From Desulfobacteraceae bacterium (GTDB lineage: Bacteria; Desulfobacterota; Desulfobacteria; Desulfobacterales; Desulfobacteraceae), in NCBI GenBank assembly GCA_003354055.1, contig PIVQ01000233.1, forward strand, positions 1-9,712: 9,712 nt of DNA, read 5' to 3'. The notes under the pieces are model-generated. The model saw only the letters and a list, made by a program, of their open reading frames with translations. It was not told the origin of the DNA and ran no database searches. Every line of letters starts with the position of its first letter. Within the stretch, counting starts at the first letter, position 1. Positions 1 to 5,401 of the stretch are shown here, in pieces. The position numbers and the translations under genes were made by a program.

Positions 1-39
1 AATATTCAAGGCAGCATAATAAACGGGCGGCTCGTAGGT

Positions 40-116
40 CGCCTATATCACAAAACAAGGGAGCGCAGTTTCCACTTAAGAAATCTCGTTTCGTGGTCTA
101 AGATTGGGGGTAGGCG
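40..116. repeat. imperfect inverted repeat at the left edge
   Basis: Positions 1-119 hold no gene that I can support. CGCCTA (40-45) and TAGGCG (111-116) are exact reverse complements. Inside them CACAAAAC (50-57) can pair with GTTTCGTG (88-95) with one mismatch, and short GAG/CTC and TTTC/GAAA pairs lie further in. The arms are of unequal length, so any hairpin would be bulged. It sits directly before the first gene of the array. It could be a recombination-site remnant, an RNA structure or chance. Confidence 0.25.
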
Positions 117-119
117 CAA

Positions 120-638
120 GTGTTTGGTGCATTGGTTGGCGGTTTCATTTCAACCCTGCTCACCCGTGAGCACAAAATATCAACTTTTCGTCAAGAGTGG
201 ATTAATAACGTTCGAGAAGTACTTTCAGAAATTCTTACCCAAGGCGAGATTTATGTCGGTGTTGCATATCAAGATAATGAAGAAGCATACCGGGAAAAAG
301 TGAAATTGATTGAAGTAATTTACAAAGCTAAATTATTTCTAAATCGCAATGAAGATCTATCAAAGACACTGATTAAAAAGATTGAAACTATTCCAGAAGA
401 TTATTTTGGAAAAAGAGGAAAGAAACTTGAGTATGCTAATTTAAAAAAGGAACTTTCTATTCTCATGCAGGATCTGCTTAAAGAAGAATGGAAACGTGTC
501 CGTGATGGCGAGCTAATATGGAAGGCAAATAAATGTATTAGTGAAAAAGGTTGGCCTCAGTGGGCGATGCTTTCGAGGCTAAAGCTAACCATTGCAGTTG
601 TACTATTTTTTATTGCCGTTTTATTTGGAATGTTTTGA
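120..638 (+). CDS. small two-pass membrane protein of unknown function
   Basis: 172 residues from a GTG start. The in-frame TAG at 111-113 rules out anything much longer, and GGGGGTAGG just upstream is the only RBS-like sequence. Residues 3-15 (GALVGGFISTLLT) form a short hydrophobic segment, followed by a basic stretch containing FRQEWINNVREVLSEI. The middle is a charged, helical cytoplasmic domain, and residues 152-171 form a strong C-terminal TM helix. The ‘FRQxWI…LR’ phrase after a first TM helix recurs in small uncharacterised bacterial membrane proteins known to me; those usually have a longer hydrophobic N-terminus, so this copy may be slightly N-truncated. Its TGA stop (636-638) is the first three bases of the junction repeat. 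Function unknown. Confidence 0.7.
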   Translation: MFGALVGGFISTLLTREHKISTFRQEWINNVREVLSEILTQGEIYVGVAYQDNEEAYREKVKLIEVIYKAKLFLNRNEDLSKTLIKKIETIPEDYFGKRGKKLEYANLKKELSILMQDLLKEEWKRVRDGELIWKANKCISEKGWPQWAMLSRLKLTIAVVLFFIAVLFGMF

Positions 639-653
639 AACAGAATAGGGGAC
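636..653 (+). repeat. junction repeat copy, 17/18 to consensus
   Basis: TGAAACAGAATAGGGGAC. Here the repeat’s own TGA is the upstream stop codon. AGGGGA precedes the next ATG (661) by 8 nt. Confidence 0.9.
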
Positions 654-660
654 TTTCTGC

Positions 661-1176
661 ATGTCGAACAAAGAGAATATAACAGCCTATCATCAACTGG
701 GCCAATTCATAGCGTATTTTCAAATGGCAGAAAATGAGATTAGCGAAATTATTCAGTTTCTCACCAAGGGGACAGACCATGAAATGGTTCAAATACTTAT
801 CAATGGTTTAGAGTATTCCAAGCGATTAGATACAGCAGATGTAATGTTCGCAAGATTCATAGACCTGTATCGAAGTATAGATGATGCTGAAAAAGCAGAT
901 TTTCATAAACTAATTGTTGATCTTAAAAAACTTGGAACTCGTCGGAATCAATTAGTCCATTCAAATTACATCCCATGGTACAATGTTGATGGTCTTAAGG
1001 GCTTAATTAGAGAGCATTCAGCATTGAGAGGGAGTAAAGGCTGTTTAGAAAAAACCTAAGAAACGATTCTATCAGAAGATTTAACGTCGGACATAGAGCA
1101 AGTTGTTTCTATCTTCGAAAGAATTGATGTATTTCGGAAAAAAATTATCAAATGGAAACGTCCCGAACCAGAATAA
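661..1176 (+). pseudogene. HEPN-like protein gene interrupted by an in-frame stop
   Basis: The intact part is 132 residues (661-1059) ending in TAA at 1057-1059. The same frame continues after that codon for another 38 codons without interruption (ETILSEDLTSDIEQ… to …KWKRPEPE) and ends at TAA 1174-1176, exactly inside a junction-repeat copy like its neighbours. I therefore read 1057 as a nonsense mutation in a ~171-residue gene; a sequencing error is the alternative. Residues 95-100 (RNQLVH) fit the Rx4H signature of HEPN domains (R95, H100), within an all-helical sequence. HEPN proteins are often RNA-cleaving toxins or nucleotide-binding partners, but with only this motif the assignment is tentative. 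The active motif lies before the premature stop, so the short form might still fold. Confidence 0.65.
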
Positions 1177-1223
1177 GGAACCATTGAAACAGAATAAGGA
1201 ACCATTGAAACAGAATAGGGGAT
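1164..1223 (+). repeat. triple tandem junction repeat (21-bp period)
   Basis: Three copies in a row: 1164-1181 (13/18, stop TAA of the upstream frame), 1185-1202 (15/18) and 1206-1223 (18/18). The first two differ from the third at the RBS half (TAAGGAAC for TAGGGGAT). Units 1165-1185 and 1186-1206 are 21 bp long and differ at one base. The last copy supplies the RBS for the ATG at 1229. This looks like duplication of a junction with no gene in between. Confidence 0.9.
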
Positions 1224-1228
1224 AGCCT

Positions 1229-1441
1229 ATGTCTTTAGCGGGTATTATTACATTCATAGTTGTGGGTATGGTCATAGCGTTTACCTTCCTTCTCACATCC
1301 TCCCGAATCGTAAATTACATGTTAAAGGATTGGGAATTATGGACAGGCCCTTATTTTAGAGAAGTCCGGGATGGTAGAAACCCGAGTCAAACACTTGAAT
1401 ATGTCGGTCCTTCTGAACTTCTATCCAGGAATACTGATTAA
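1229..1441 (+). CDS. small single-pass membrane protein, unknown
   Basis: 70 residues. Residues 3-24 (LAGIITFIVVGMVIAFTFLL) form one N-terminal TM helix or uncleaved signal anchor. The rest is a short polar tail with several aromatic and charged residues. The start is fixed by AGGGGA of the junction repeat 6 nt before the ATG. I recognise no family. The antisense reading frame over 1081-1296 is ignored because it covers the tandem repeats. Confidence 0.65.
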   Translation: MSLAGIITFIVVGMVIAFTFLLTSSRIVNYMLKDWELWTGPYFREVRDGRNPSQTLEYVGPSELLSRNTD

Positions 1442-1448
1442 GCTGCTT

Positions 1449-1466
1449 TGAATAATATTAGGGAAT
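1449..1466 (+). repeat. degenerate junction repeat, 13/18
   Basis: TGAATAATATTAGGGAAT aligns without gaps to the consensus at 13 of 18 positions and lies 7 nt after the upstream stop. The next gene starts only at 1503 and uses a different RBS (CGGGGA, 1489-1494), so this copy looks decayed and displaced by extra sequence. Confidence 0.5.
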
Positions 1467-1502
1467 TTCACAGGGGCCAGAAAAAATCCGGGGAAATTTA
1501 AA

Positions 1503-2021
1503 ATGAATGATCAAATAATACCTATAATTGCATTAATAATATCCATTCTCGCTCTTGGTCTATCAATCTATTTTTGGCGGATGCAGTTTCGTCCTATAAT
1601 TACCGTCGCAGTAAAAACAGTTATTGCTGGGAATATTTCTACTGCTTTTAACTTACAAGTTAAGAACTCTGGGTCTTTACCGGCAAAAAACATAAAGCTA
1701 TCAACAAATCAATCAGAACTAAAAAAGTCATTTGGAGCAGATGCAACGGAAGAAAACAAAATTCGTTGGCTTGCTGCATTTAATAATGAGAATGTGATTC
1801 CAATTTTACAAAACGGAGAATCCATCGCATGTAGTTTCGGAATGTGTCAGGGACAAAACAAAGGGTTTTGGAAATATAACGCTATTTTTCAAATATCAAT
1901 CGACTACTATGGGTGGTTTGGCTATCGTTATGTTGACACACAAAATGTTAAAATTTTTGATTCTGATTCCTTCACTGGCTTTCAGTGGGAGAACCGCCGG
2001 GATGGTAATCAGCAAAATTGA
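1503..2021 (+). CDS. membrane-anchored protein of unknown function with β-rich soluble domain
   Basis: 172 residues. Residues 5-25 (IIPIIALIISILALGLSIYF) are a single N-terminal TM anchor, followed by WRMQFRPIITVAVKT. The remainder is β-strand-like with conserved-looking features: LQVKNSGSLPAKNI (an immunoglobulin-like or CARDB-like strand pair), then IPILQNGESIACSFG, then YYGWFGYRYVDTQ and FDSDSFTGFQW. This combination matches an uncharacterised bacterial family that I recognise by sequence style but cannot name. RBS CGGGGA lies 8 nt upstream. It ends 9 nt before the next junction repeat. It probably acts at the membrane; ligand and partner are unknown. Confidence 0.75.
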   Translation: MNDQIIPIIALIISILALGLSIYFWRMQFRPIITVAVKTVIAGNISTAFNLQVKNSGSLPAKNIKLSTNQSELKKSFGADATEENKIRWLAAFNNENVIPILQNGESIACSFGMCQGQNKGFWKYNAIFQISIDYYGWFGYRYVDTQNVKIFDSDSFTGFQWENRRDGNQQN

Positions 2022-2030
2022 ACATTAAAA

Positions 2031-2048
2031 TGAACCAGAATAGGGGAT
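2031..2048 (+). repeat. junction repeat copy, 17/18
   Basis: TGAACCAGAATAGGGGAT. The upstream gene has its own TGA at 2019-2021, so here the repeat is outside the coding frame. It provides the RBS 6-7 nt before ATG 2055. Confidence 0.9.
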
Positions 2049-2054
2049 AGCAGG

Positions 2055-2530
2055 ATGGAAAAACAGATTGAGAACCTTGAAATCATACACCCTAAAACCA
2101 GATGGGTGATTGATGAACTTGAGAAGCTGATCCGTGAATGGGAGGCTTGGCAATTAGAAGTTGAGAAAATAGAAGATCATCCTTATGACCCCAATACTCA
2201 ATTAGATGTGTTTAAGGATGGTAGAGATAGCATGAATAAGCATGAAATCCTTCAAGCAAAAACTCTAACATTTTTGAATAATAACATAAAAGGGCACGGT
2301 TTCATTCTTGGTTTTGATGGTAAACAATGTGATAGGAACGATCTGAGATAAAGATAAGAGTTGAACATAGATTGCAGAATTTGAGGATTTTAAGAGCCTC
2401 ATTAGATTATGCTTGGGTTCCTGAGTCTGTTTTAAAAAAGAAATCCAAGGAAGTTGCACAAAAAGTAGTTGATAAAGGCGTTGAAGCGGGATCGAAACTT
2501 TTACTGGAATTCATGAAATCACAAAGCTAA
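2055..2530 (+). pseudogene. uncharacterised soluble protein gene with a single-base frameshift
   Basis: Frame 2055-2351 gives 98 residues (…FDGKQCDRNDLR) and stops at TAA 2349-2351. A second frame then continues, from KIRVEHRLQNLRILRA to …LEFMKSQS, ending in TAA 2528-2530, one base before the next junction repeat. Adding one T at about 2350 turns AGATAAAG into AGA TTA AAG and gives a continuous ...DRNDLRLKIRVEHRL..., which reads as one natural protein of about 158 residues. So I annotate one frameshifted gene, not two. No signal peptide or TM helix; mostly helical, charged. Family unknown. A sequencing indel or a programmed shift cannot be excluded, though I see no slippery heptamer. Confidence 0.75.
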
Positions 2531-2531
2531 A

Positions 2532-2549
2532 TGAACAAAAATAGGGGAG
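2532..2549 (+). repeat. junction repeat copy, 14/18
   Basis: TGAACAAAAATAGGGGAG, directly after TAA 2528-2530. RBS for ATG 2556. Confidence 0.85.
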
Positions 2550-2555
2550 TGAAAA

Positions 2556-2795
2556 ATGATAACTATAAACGGTAAACCTTTCTCGGAAAGAACCTTTAAA
2601 GATGAAATTAAAAAGGAACTGCTTAGAGGTATTGCAGAAGACGTTAAAAAGCAGGTTCTTTCTGTGGTCACACCAGAGGAAGAGACACAATTAAAAATTG
2701 ATATTGTCGGAGAGGATTTAGAACATTTATCTGTAAATGTTGATGGTCCGGATGAAATCGTTGAAAAGGTTAAAAAAGTTTTTGGTGACGATTAA
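2556..2795 (+). CDS. small soluble αβ protein, unknown
   Basis: 79 residues, no TM segment. It begins MITINGKPFSERTF, followed by an amphipathic helix (residues 14-36, DEIKKELLRGIAEDVKKQVLSV region), then alternating β-strands with acidic loops (LKIDIVGEDLEHLSVNVDG) and a final helix EIVEKVKKVFGDD. The helix-strand-strand-helix pattern resembles a small immunity-protein-like or ferredoxin-like fold, but I recognise no named family. The start is fixed by the junction-repeat RBS. Its TAA stop lies 3 nt before the next repeat. Because adjacent genes include HEPN-like proteins, an antitoxin or inhibitor role is conceivable, but nothing in the sequence shows it. Confidence 0.75.
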   Translation: MITINGKPFSERTFKDEIKKELLRGIAEDVKKQVLSVVTPEEETQLKIDIVGEDLEHLSVNVDGPDEIVEKVKKVFGDD

Positions 2796-2798
2796 TTC

Positions 2799-2816
2799 TG
2801 AAACAGAATAGGGGAT
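2799..2816 (+). repeat. junction repeat copy, 18/18
   Basis: TGAAACAGAATAGGGGAT, identical to the copies ending at 1223 and 6907. Outside the upstream frame; RBS for ATG 2821. Confidence 0.92.
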
Positions 2817-2820
2817 AATA

Positions 2821-3501
2821 ATGAATGATGATGAGTTTAAAATGACTTTGGATAACGGGTACAAGGACCAAGATTATGACTTGTTAGGCGATATCTTGGG
2901 TTGGTTGGATGGCGAAAAGGAAGAACTGGAATGGGAGATTTCATATTCAGATCATCATACAATTTTCAATCAACACGTTTCAAGTATAGGTGAACTTTTA
3001 GACGTAGACATTGCCTCTCAATTCAATTTGCTTGTTATGCTATATGGCAATTTAGTGGCCTCAATAGAAGCGTATCTATCATCAAAATTCATTAACAAGG
3101 TCAATAATTCTGATAGATTCTTGCGCAAATTAGTTGAAACTGATCCAGACTTTTCAAAGATGAAGTTCACTCTAAACGAAATTTACACCCAAAAAGAAGA
3201 GTTAAACTTAAGAGTTGCTACTCATTTAAAAAATAAAATTTTTCATAAAATTATTGAAGTGAAAAAGATGTATAAGAATGTGTTTGATTATGATTTTGGT
3301 GACATCGAATGGCTAATTAAAGCCGTTGAATTACGACATGACTGTGTTCATCGAGCTGGGTATAATAAAGACGGTGATAAAGTAAAAATAGATTCTAAAA
3401 TGGTTCGAGATTTAATGGAATCAGCAACCCACTTCATTAAGGACATTGAATTTGAACTAAGTGAAAGTGGCGTTATTTACGGTGAAACTGAAACAAAATA
3501 G
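2821..3501 (+). CDS. HEPN-like protein, possible RNase
   Basis: 226 residues, all helical, no TM segment or signal peptide. Residues 172-177 (RHDCVH) give the Rx4H signature typical of the catalytic motif of HEPN domains, preceded by a helix (IEWLIKAVELR) and followed by RAGYNKDG, a common continuation in this superfamily. An upstream helix with NLVASIEAYLSSKF (77-90) fits the first half of the four-helix HEPN bundle. HEPN proteins include ribonuclease toxins and effectors in antiviral systems, so a defence or stress role is plausible, but no cognate antitoxin (MNT nucleotidyltransferase) is adjacent. Starts 5 nt after a perfect junction repeat; its last codons (GAA ACA AAA TAG) are the next repeat, so the protein ends in ETETK. 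It is much larger than most array members. Confidence 0.75.
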   Translation: MNDDEFKMTLDNGYKDQDYDLLGDILGWLDGEKEELEWEISYSDHHTIFNQHVSSIGELLDVDIASQFNLLVMLYGNLVASIEAYLSSKFINKVNNSDRFLRKLVETDPDFSKMKFTLNEIYTQKEELNLRVATHLKNKIFHKIIEVKKMYKNVFDYDFGDIEWLIKAVELRHDCVHRAGYNKDGDKVKIDSKMVRDLMESATHFIKDIEFELSESGVIYGETETK

Positions 3502-3506
3502 GGGAT
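3489..3506 (+). repeat. junction repeat copy, 17/18
   Basis: TGAAACAAAATAGGGGAT. The TAG is the upstream stop (3499-3501). RBS spacing to ATG 3510 is only 4 nt. Confidence 0.9.
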
Positions 3507-3509
3507 TCC

Positions 3510-3707
3510 ATGTACCGAATAGGCAACCAACAATTTCCCACATATGAAGATGCCCAGGCGTGGGTTGATCAAGGCAACGTGGGCGGCTGCTATGAGATTG
3601 TGCCTTTATCCTGGTGTGAAAGCTGCCGAGAATGGCGTGATACAGAAACCAAGGACATCGGTATTAAGGTGTGCCTGAAATGCAATGAACAGATTGAATC
3701 AGAATAA
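3510..3707 (+). CDS. small zinc-ribbon-like protein
   Basis: 65 residues. Two CxxC knuckles, WCESC (residues 35-39) and VCLKC (54-58), would form one zinc ribbon. The N-terminal half (MYRIGNQQFPTYEDAQAWVDQG) resembles a short β-hairpin followed by a helix. Starts 4 nt after the junction repeat and ends in QIESE-stop read from the next repeat. Zinc ribbons of this size usually bind nucleic acid or protein partners; nothing more specific is visible. The next two genes also encode CxxC proteins. Confidence 0.7.
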   Translation: MYRIGNQQFPTYEDAQAWVDQGNVGGCYEIVPLSWCESCREWRDTETKDIGIKVCLKCNEQIESE

Positions 3708-3714
3708 AAGGAAG
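3695..3714 (+). repeat. degenerate junction repeat
   Basis: TGAATCAGAATAAAAGGAAG. It keeps TGAA-CAGAATA but has TAA as the stop and an altered RBS half (AAAAGGAA). It serves ATG 3718, 4 nt downstream. Confidence 0.75.
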
Positions 3715-3717
3715 ATC

Positions 3718-3957
3718 ATGAAAACATTAAAACTATGTCGAGAGTATTTTGATGAGATCCATTATTGGAAATACTACGGCTCCTGCCCTAACTGTAATAG
3801 GCCCGACATAAAAGTCTATGATGACCCCATGAATAAGAATGTGAAAACTGCTGAATGCTTCTGTGGGCAATCTTTTGAATTAGAGTACAGGTACAATGAA
3901 CCAGATAGGGAAGTCTTCAAAAAGACTTCCACCCGCAGACTAAAAAATGGTTTTTAA
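3718..3957 (+). CDS. small CxxC zinc-binding protein with run-on C-terminus
   Basis: 79 residues. I place the start at 3718 because AAAAGGAA lies just before it; an in-frame ATG at 3685 lies inside the upstream gene and lacks an RBS. CPNC (residues 23-26) and CFCG (48-51) would form a zinc ribbon. The stretch reading YNEPDREVFKK crosses a junction repeat that has lost one base (3897-3914). With that base restored the protein would end NEPE-stop at about residue 63, like its neighbours. The last ~17 residues (up to RRLKNGF) and the 11-bp overlap with the next gene therefore look like a recent read-through. Function unknown. Confidence 0.7.
   Translation: MKTLKLCREYFDEIHYWKYYGSCPNCNRPDIKVYDDPMNKNVKTAECFCGQSFELEYRYNEPDREVFKKTSTRRLKNGF
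3897..3914 (+). repeat. junction repeat with a one-base deletion, read through
   Basis: TGAACCAGATAGGGAAGT matches TGAACCAGAATAGGGGA apart from one missing A in CAGAATA and an altered RBS half. The deletion shifts TAG out of frame, so the upstream gene continues for 17 codons. Confidence 0.65.
3909..3930. repeat. perfect 9-bp hairpin at a gene overlap
   Basis: GGAAGTCTT (3909-3917) and AAGACTTCC (3922-3930) form a perfect stem with a CAAA loop, 16 nt before ATG 3947. There is no T-run, so it is not a typical terminator. The twelve bases GGAAGTCTTCAA recur at 5256-5267 after another junction repeat, suggesting a small repetitive palindrome. Confidence 0.6.
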
Positions 3958-4552
3958 AAGCAAACACATATATACTTGTCCAAACTGCAAATCGGTTTTA
4001 GCCTCTGGCAACCTTATTGCCTTAAAAGCCGTTTGCCCTGATTGCAAAAACCTTGTTGAAATAAAAAACGCCTCCTTTCCTGATTTATCCTCAAAACCAT
4101 ACGGCAGAGATAATTTAAAAATTAGCCAAATGTGTGATAATCAGAAAGATGCTATCAAGGCTGATCATAGTCATTATTTCACTGGAATAGCCTGCCGCCA
4201 TGGTCATATTGCCCCCAGGACTAAAAAAGGTGACTGTAATGAATGCGCATGGCAACAACGGAAAAGATATGTTGGACAGAACCAGGAAAAGGTCCGTAAA
4301 ATTTATAGAGCAGCCAGTAACCGGGTACGGGCAGGAAGAAAAGAGCATCTAAAAATAACAGGCTATTCTCAAATTAAAACAGATGGATCGGTTCACGCTA
4401 TAACTGAGGCCGGGGATGCTTTTTGTGGTACAACGGCAATGGAAGGTTATTCAAATTTTACCGCCTTTCCGGTGGGAAAAATAATCAGTGGTGCAATCAC
4501 ATGTAAAAGGTGTCTTTCATCAATGAAAACTTGTGGAATTGAAACATTATAG
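3947..4552 (+). CDS. multi-zinc-finger protein with treble-clef/HNH-like core
   Basis: 201 residues. Residues 11-33 carry a zinc ribbon (C11/C14, C30/C33). Residues 83-127 read CRHGHIAPR…GDCNEC…KRYVGQNQEKVRK (C83, H87, C97, C100), the pattern of the short treble-clef region seen in phage HNH or endonuclease-VII-like proteins and their DNA-binding relatives. A C-terminal part (SVHAIT…AFCGTT…ITCKRCL, C160, C186, C189) looks like a third zinc site of the TCKRCL type. No complete HNH catalytic set is visible to me, so DNA binding is more certain than cleavage. The RBS is poor; translation may be coupled to the overlapping upstream gene, or its own RBS was lost when the repeat at 3897 decayed. Ends GIETL-TAG within the next repeat. 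Confidence 0.7.
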   Translation: MVFKSKHIYTCPNCKSVLASGNLIALKAVCPDCKNLVEIKNASFPDLSSKPYGRDNLKISQMCDNQKDAIKADHSHYFTGIACRHGHIAPRTKKGDCNECAWQQRKRYVGQNQEKVRKIYRAASNRVRAGRKEHLKITGYSQIKTDGSVHAITEAGDAFCGTTAMEGYSNFTAFPVGKIISGAITCKRCLSSMKTCGIETL

Positions 4553-4557
4553 GTGAC
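4540..4557 (+). repeat. junction repeat copy, 14/18
   Basis: TGAAACATTATAGGTGAC. TAG at 4550-4552 is the upstream stop. RBS AGGTGA is 4 nt before ATG 4561. Confidence 0.8.
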
Positions 4558-4560
4558 TTC

Positions 4561-4926
4561 ATGACTCTTAACTACTTTCAAATAGCAGGCTTGATGCTTG
4601 GTTCAGTGGTGTTCTACAAGGTCTTTGTTTACCTGATTTCAAGACTCGCTGATCCTAAGAACCATCCCCGGATACCCTCAACATCTGATGCCATAGATCG
4701 AATCGAAAAAGAGGGTTATGCGGCAATGTTTTATATGCCCGGTTCTAAGGTTCGGGAGAACTCCGAACTTTGGGATGCCCTGGAAGCACTGAAACATAAC
4801 GGCCATATAATCGTTGATCAGGACGGACACCTGGTGGGGCAAGTTGCCAAGGTCCGTATGGATGCCCAGGAGAAAGCTGAAATGTTTAGAGCAAAATTTA
4901 AAATCGTTAAAGATGAAACAGAATAG
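4561..4926 (+). CDS. single-pass membrane protein, unknown
   Basis: 121 residues. Residues 6-29 (FQIAGLMLGSVVFYKVFVYLISRL) form an N-terminal TM anchor. A Pro-rich linker (DPKNHPRIPSTSDA) leads to a cytoplasmic or periplasmic αβ domain: EGYAAMFYMPGSKVRENSELWDALEALKHNGHIIVDQDGHLVGQVAKV. The phrase KHNGHIIVDQDGHLVG is a β-hairpin typical of small regulatory domains, but I recognise no named family. It ends KDETE-TAG, encoded by the next junction repeat. The TM anchor suggests it works at the inner membrane. Confidence 0.7.
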   Translation: MTLNYFQIAGLMLGSVVFYKVFVYLISRLADPKNHPRIPSTSDAIDRIEKEGYAAMFYMPGSKVRENSELWDALEALKHNGHIIVDQDGHLVGQVAKVRMDAQEKAEMFRAKFKIVKDETE

Positions 4927-4931
4927 AGGAG
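4914..4931 (+). repeat. junction repeat copy, 16/18
   Basis: TGAAACAGAATAGAGGAG. TAG at 4924-4926 is the upstream stop; GAGGAG gives a stronger Shine-Dalgarno 5 nt before ATG 4936. Confidence 0.9.
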
Positions 4932-4935
4932 TGTT

Positions 4936-5214
4936 ATGGATAATATATTAAATTTTCCTTCGAAATCTATTCAAGATTGGCAAGCAATTAAGAAAACAAT
5001 TAAGCAATATTTAGAAAGTGCTGGTGAATCTGAAGCGTTGATGAAAAAAGTTTTAGAACGGATGAAACCGGTAATAGAAGAATTTTCATATGAATTTGAA
5101 ATTCCGTCTAATTTATCACCTGATTTAATAATTGAACTACAAAAGCATACATCCAAACTTATTCATAGTAGATTGGTTGTTGAAATTGAGTTAGCAAAAG
5201 CTTTAGGTTATTAA
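4936..5214 (+). CDS. small helical soluble protein, unknown
   Basis: 92 residues, no TM segment. Predominantly helical: IQDWQAIKKTIKQYLESAG, then EALMKKVLERMKPVIEEFSYEFEI, then a long C-terminal helix (SPDLIIELQKHTSKLIHSRLVVEIELAKALG). The core phrase RMKPVIEEFSYEFEIPSNLSPD resembles an uncharacterised family of ~90-120-residue bacterial proteins with a central …F.FEF…P..L… strand; I cannot name it. The stop TAA lies two bases before the next repeat. Strikingly AT-rich compared with the HAD gene downstream. This is the last member before the first regulatory module. Confidence 0.7.
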   Translation: MDNILNFPSKSIQDWQAIKKTIKQYLESAGESEALMKKVLERMKPVIEEFSYEFEIPSNLSPDLIIELQKHTSKLIHSRLVVEIELAKALGY

Positions 5215-5216
5215 AA

Positions 5217-5234
5217 TGAACCAAAATAGGGGAT
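5217..5234 (+). repeat. junction repeat copy, 16/18, not followed by a gene
   Basis: TGAACCAAAATAGGGGAT. The only well-kept copy followed by noncoding DNA (5235-5401), so its RBS half serves nothing visible here. Confidence 0.9.
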
Positions 5235-5249
5235 TTTACCGGGTGGGTC

Positions 5250-5261
5250 ACTTCCGGAAGT
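5250..5261. repeat. 12-bp perfect palindrome in the intergenic stretch
   Basis: ACTTCCGGAAGT, flanked by GTGG (5244-5247) and CCAC (5268-5271), which can extend a hairpin. The preceding CCGGGTGGG (5239-5247) recurs at 7140-7148 in the long inverted repeat that lies before the second regulatory module. No gene is visible in 5235-5331. Confidence 0.45.
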
Positions 5262-5331
5262 CTTCAACCACACGTCCAGATCTCCAGGTTCACAAAAATA
5301 TTCTATTTTGAACAAATACCCCCATTTTTTA

Positions 5332-5359
5332 TTGCGTTTATTATAATGTGTATTATAAT
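5332..5359 (+). promoter_or_regulatory. σ70-like promoter of the first RHH module
   Basis: TTGCGT (5332-5337), 16-nt spacer, TATAAT (5354-5359). Two more TATAAT sequences lie at 5342-5347 and 5378-5383, so the exact start is uncertain. The array genes upstream have no comparable promoter. Confidence 0.55.
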
Positions 5360-5371
5360 GATAATTATCAT
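5358..5371. promoter_or_regulatory. 14-bp perfect palindrome overlapping the -10 box, candidate operator
   Basis: ATGATAATTATCAT begins inside the -10 hexamer and lies 30 nt before the RHH gene. Position and symmetry suit autorepression by the RHH protein encoded immediately downstream. It also partly resembles a Fur box; no iron gene is nearby, so I prefer the autoregulation reading. Confidence 0.45.
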
Positions 5372-5401
5372 TTGGGTTATAATAATATAAAGGCGGTAAT
5401 C

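Noticed and set aside
3685..3717. Upstream start for the 3718 gene
   Set aside because: It lies inside the preceding gene and has no RBS; ATG 3718 follows the junction repeat.
4115..4348. Antisense open frames such as 4115-4348 and 8298-8543
   Set aside because: They lie opposite well-supported genes and have no recognisable domain or RBS.
5354..5375. Fur box
   Set aside because: Only partly matches the 19-bp consensus and no iron-related gene is nearby; an RHH operator explains it more simply.
5348..5401. Upstream start for the first RHH gene
   Set aside because: This ATG lies within the promoter and lacks an RBS; ATG 5402 has AAGGCGG.
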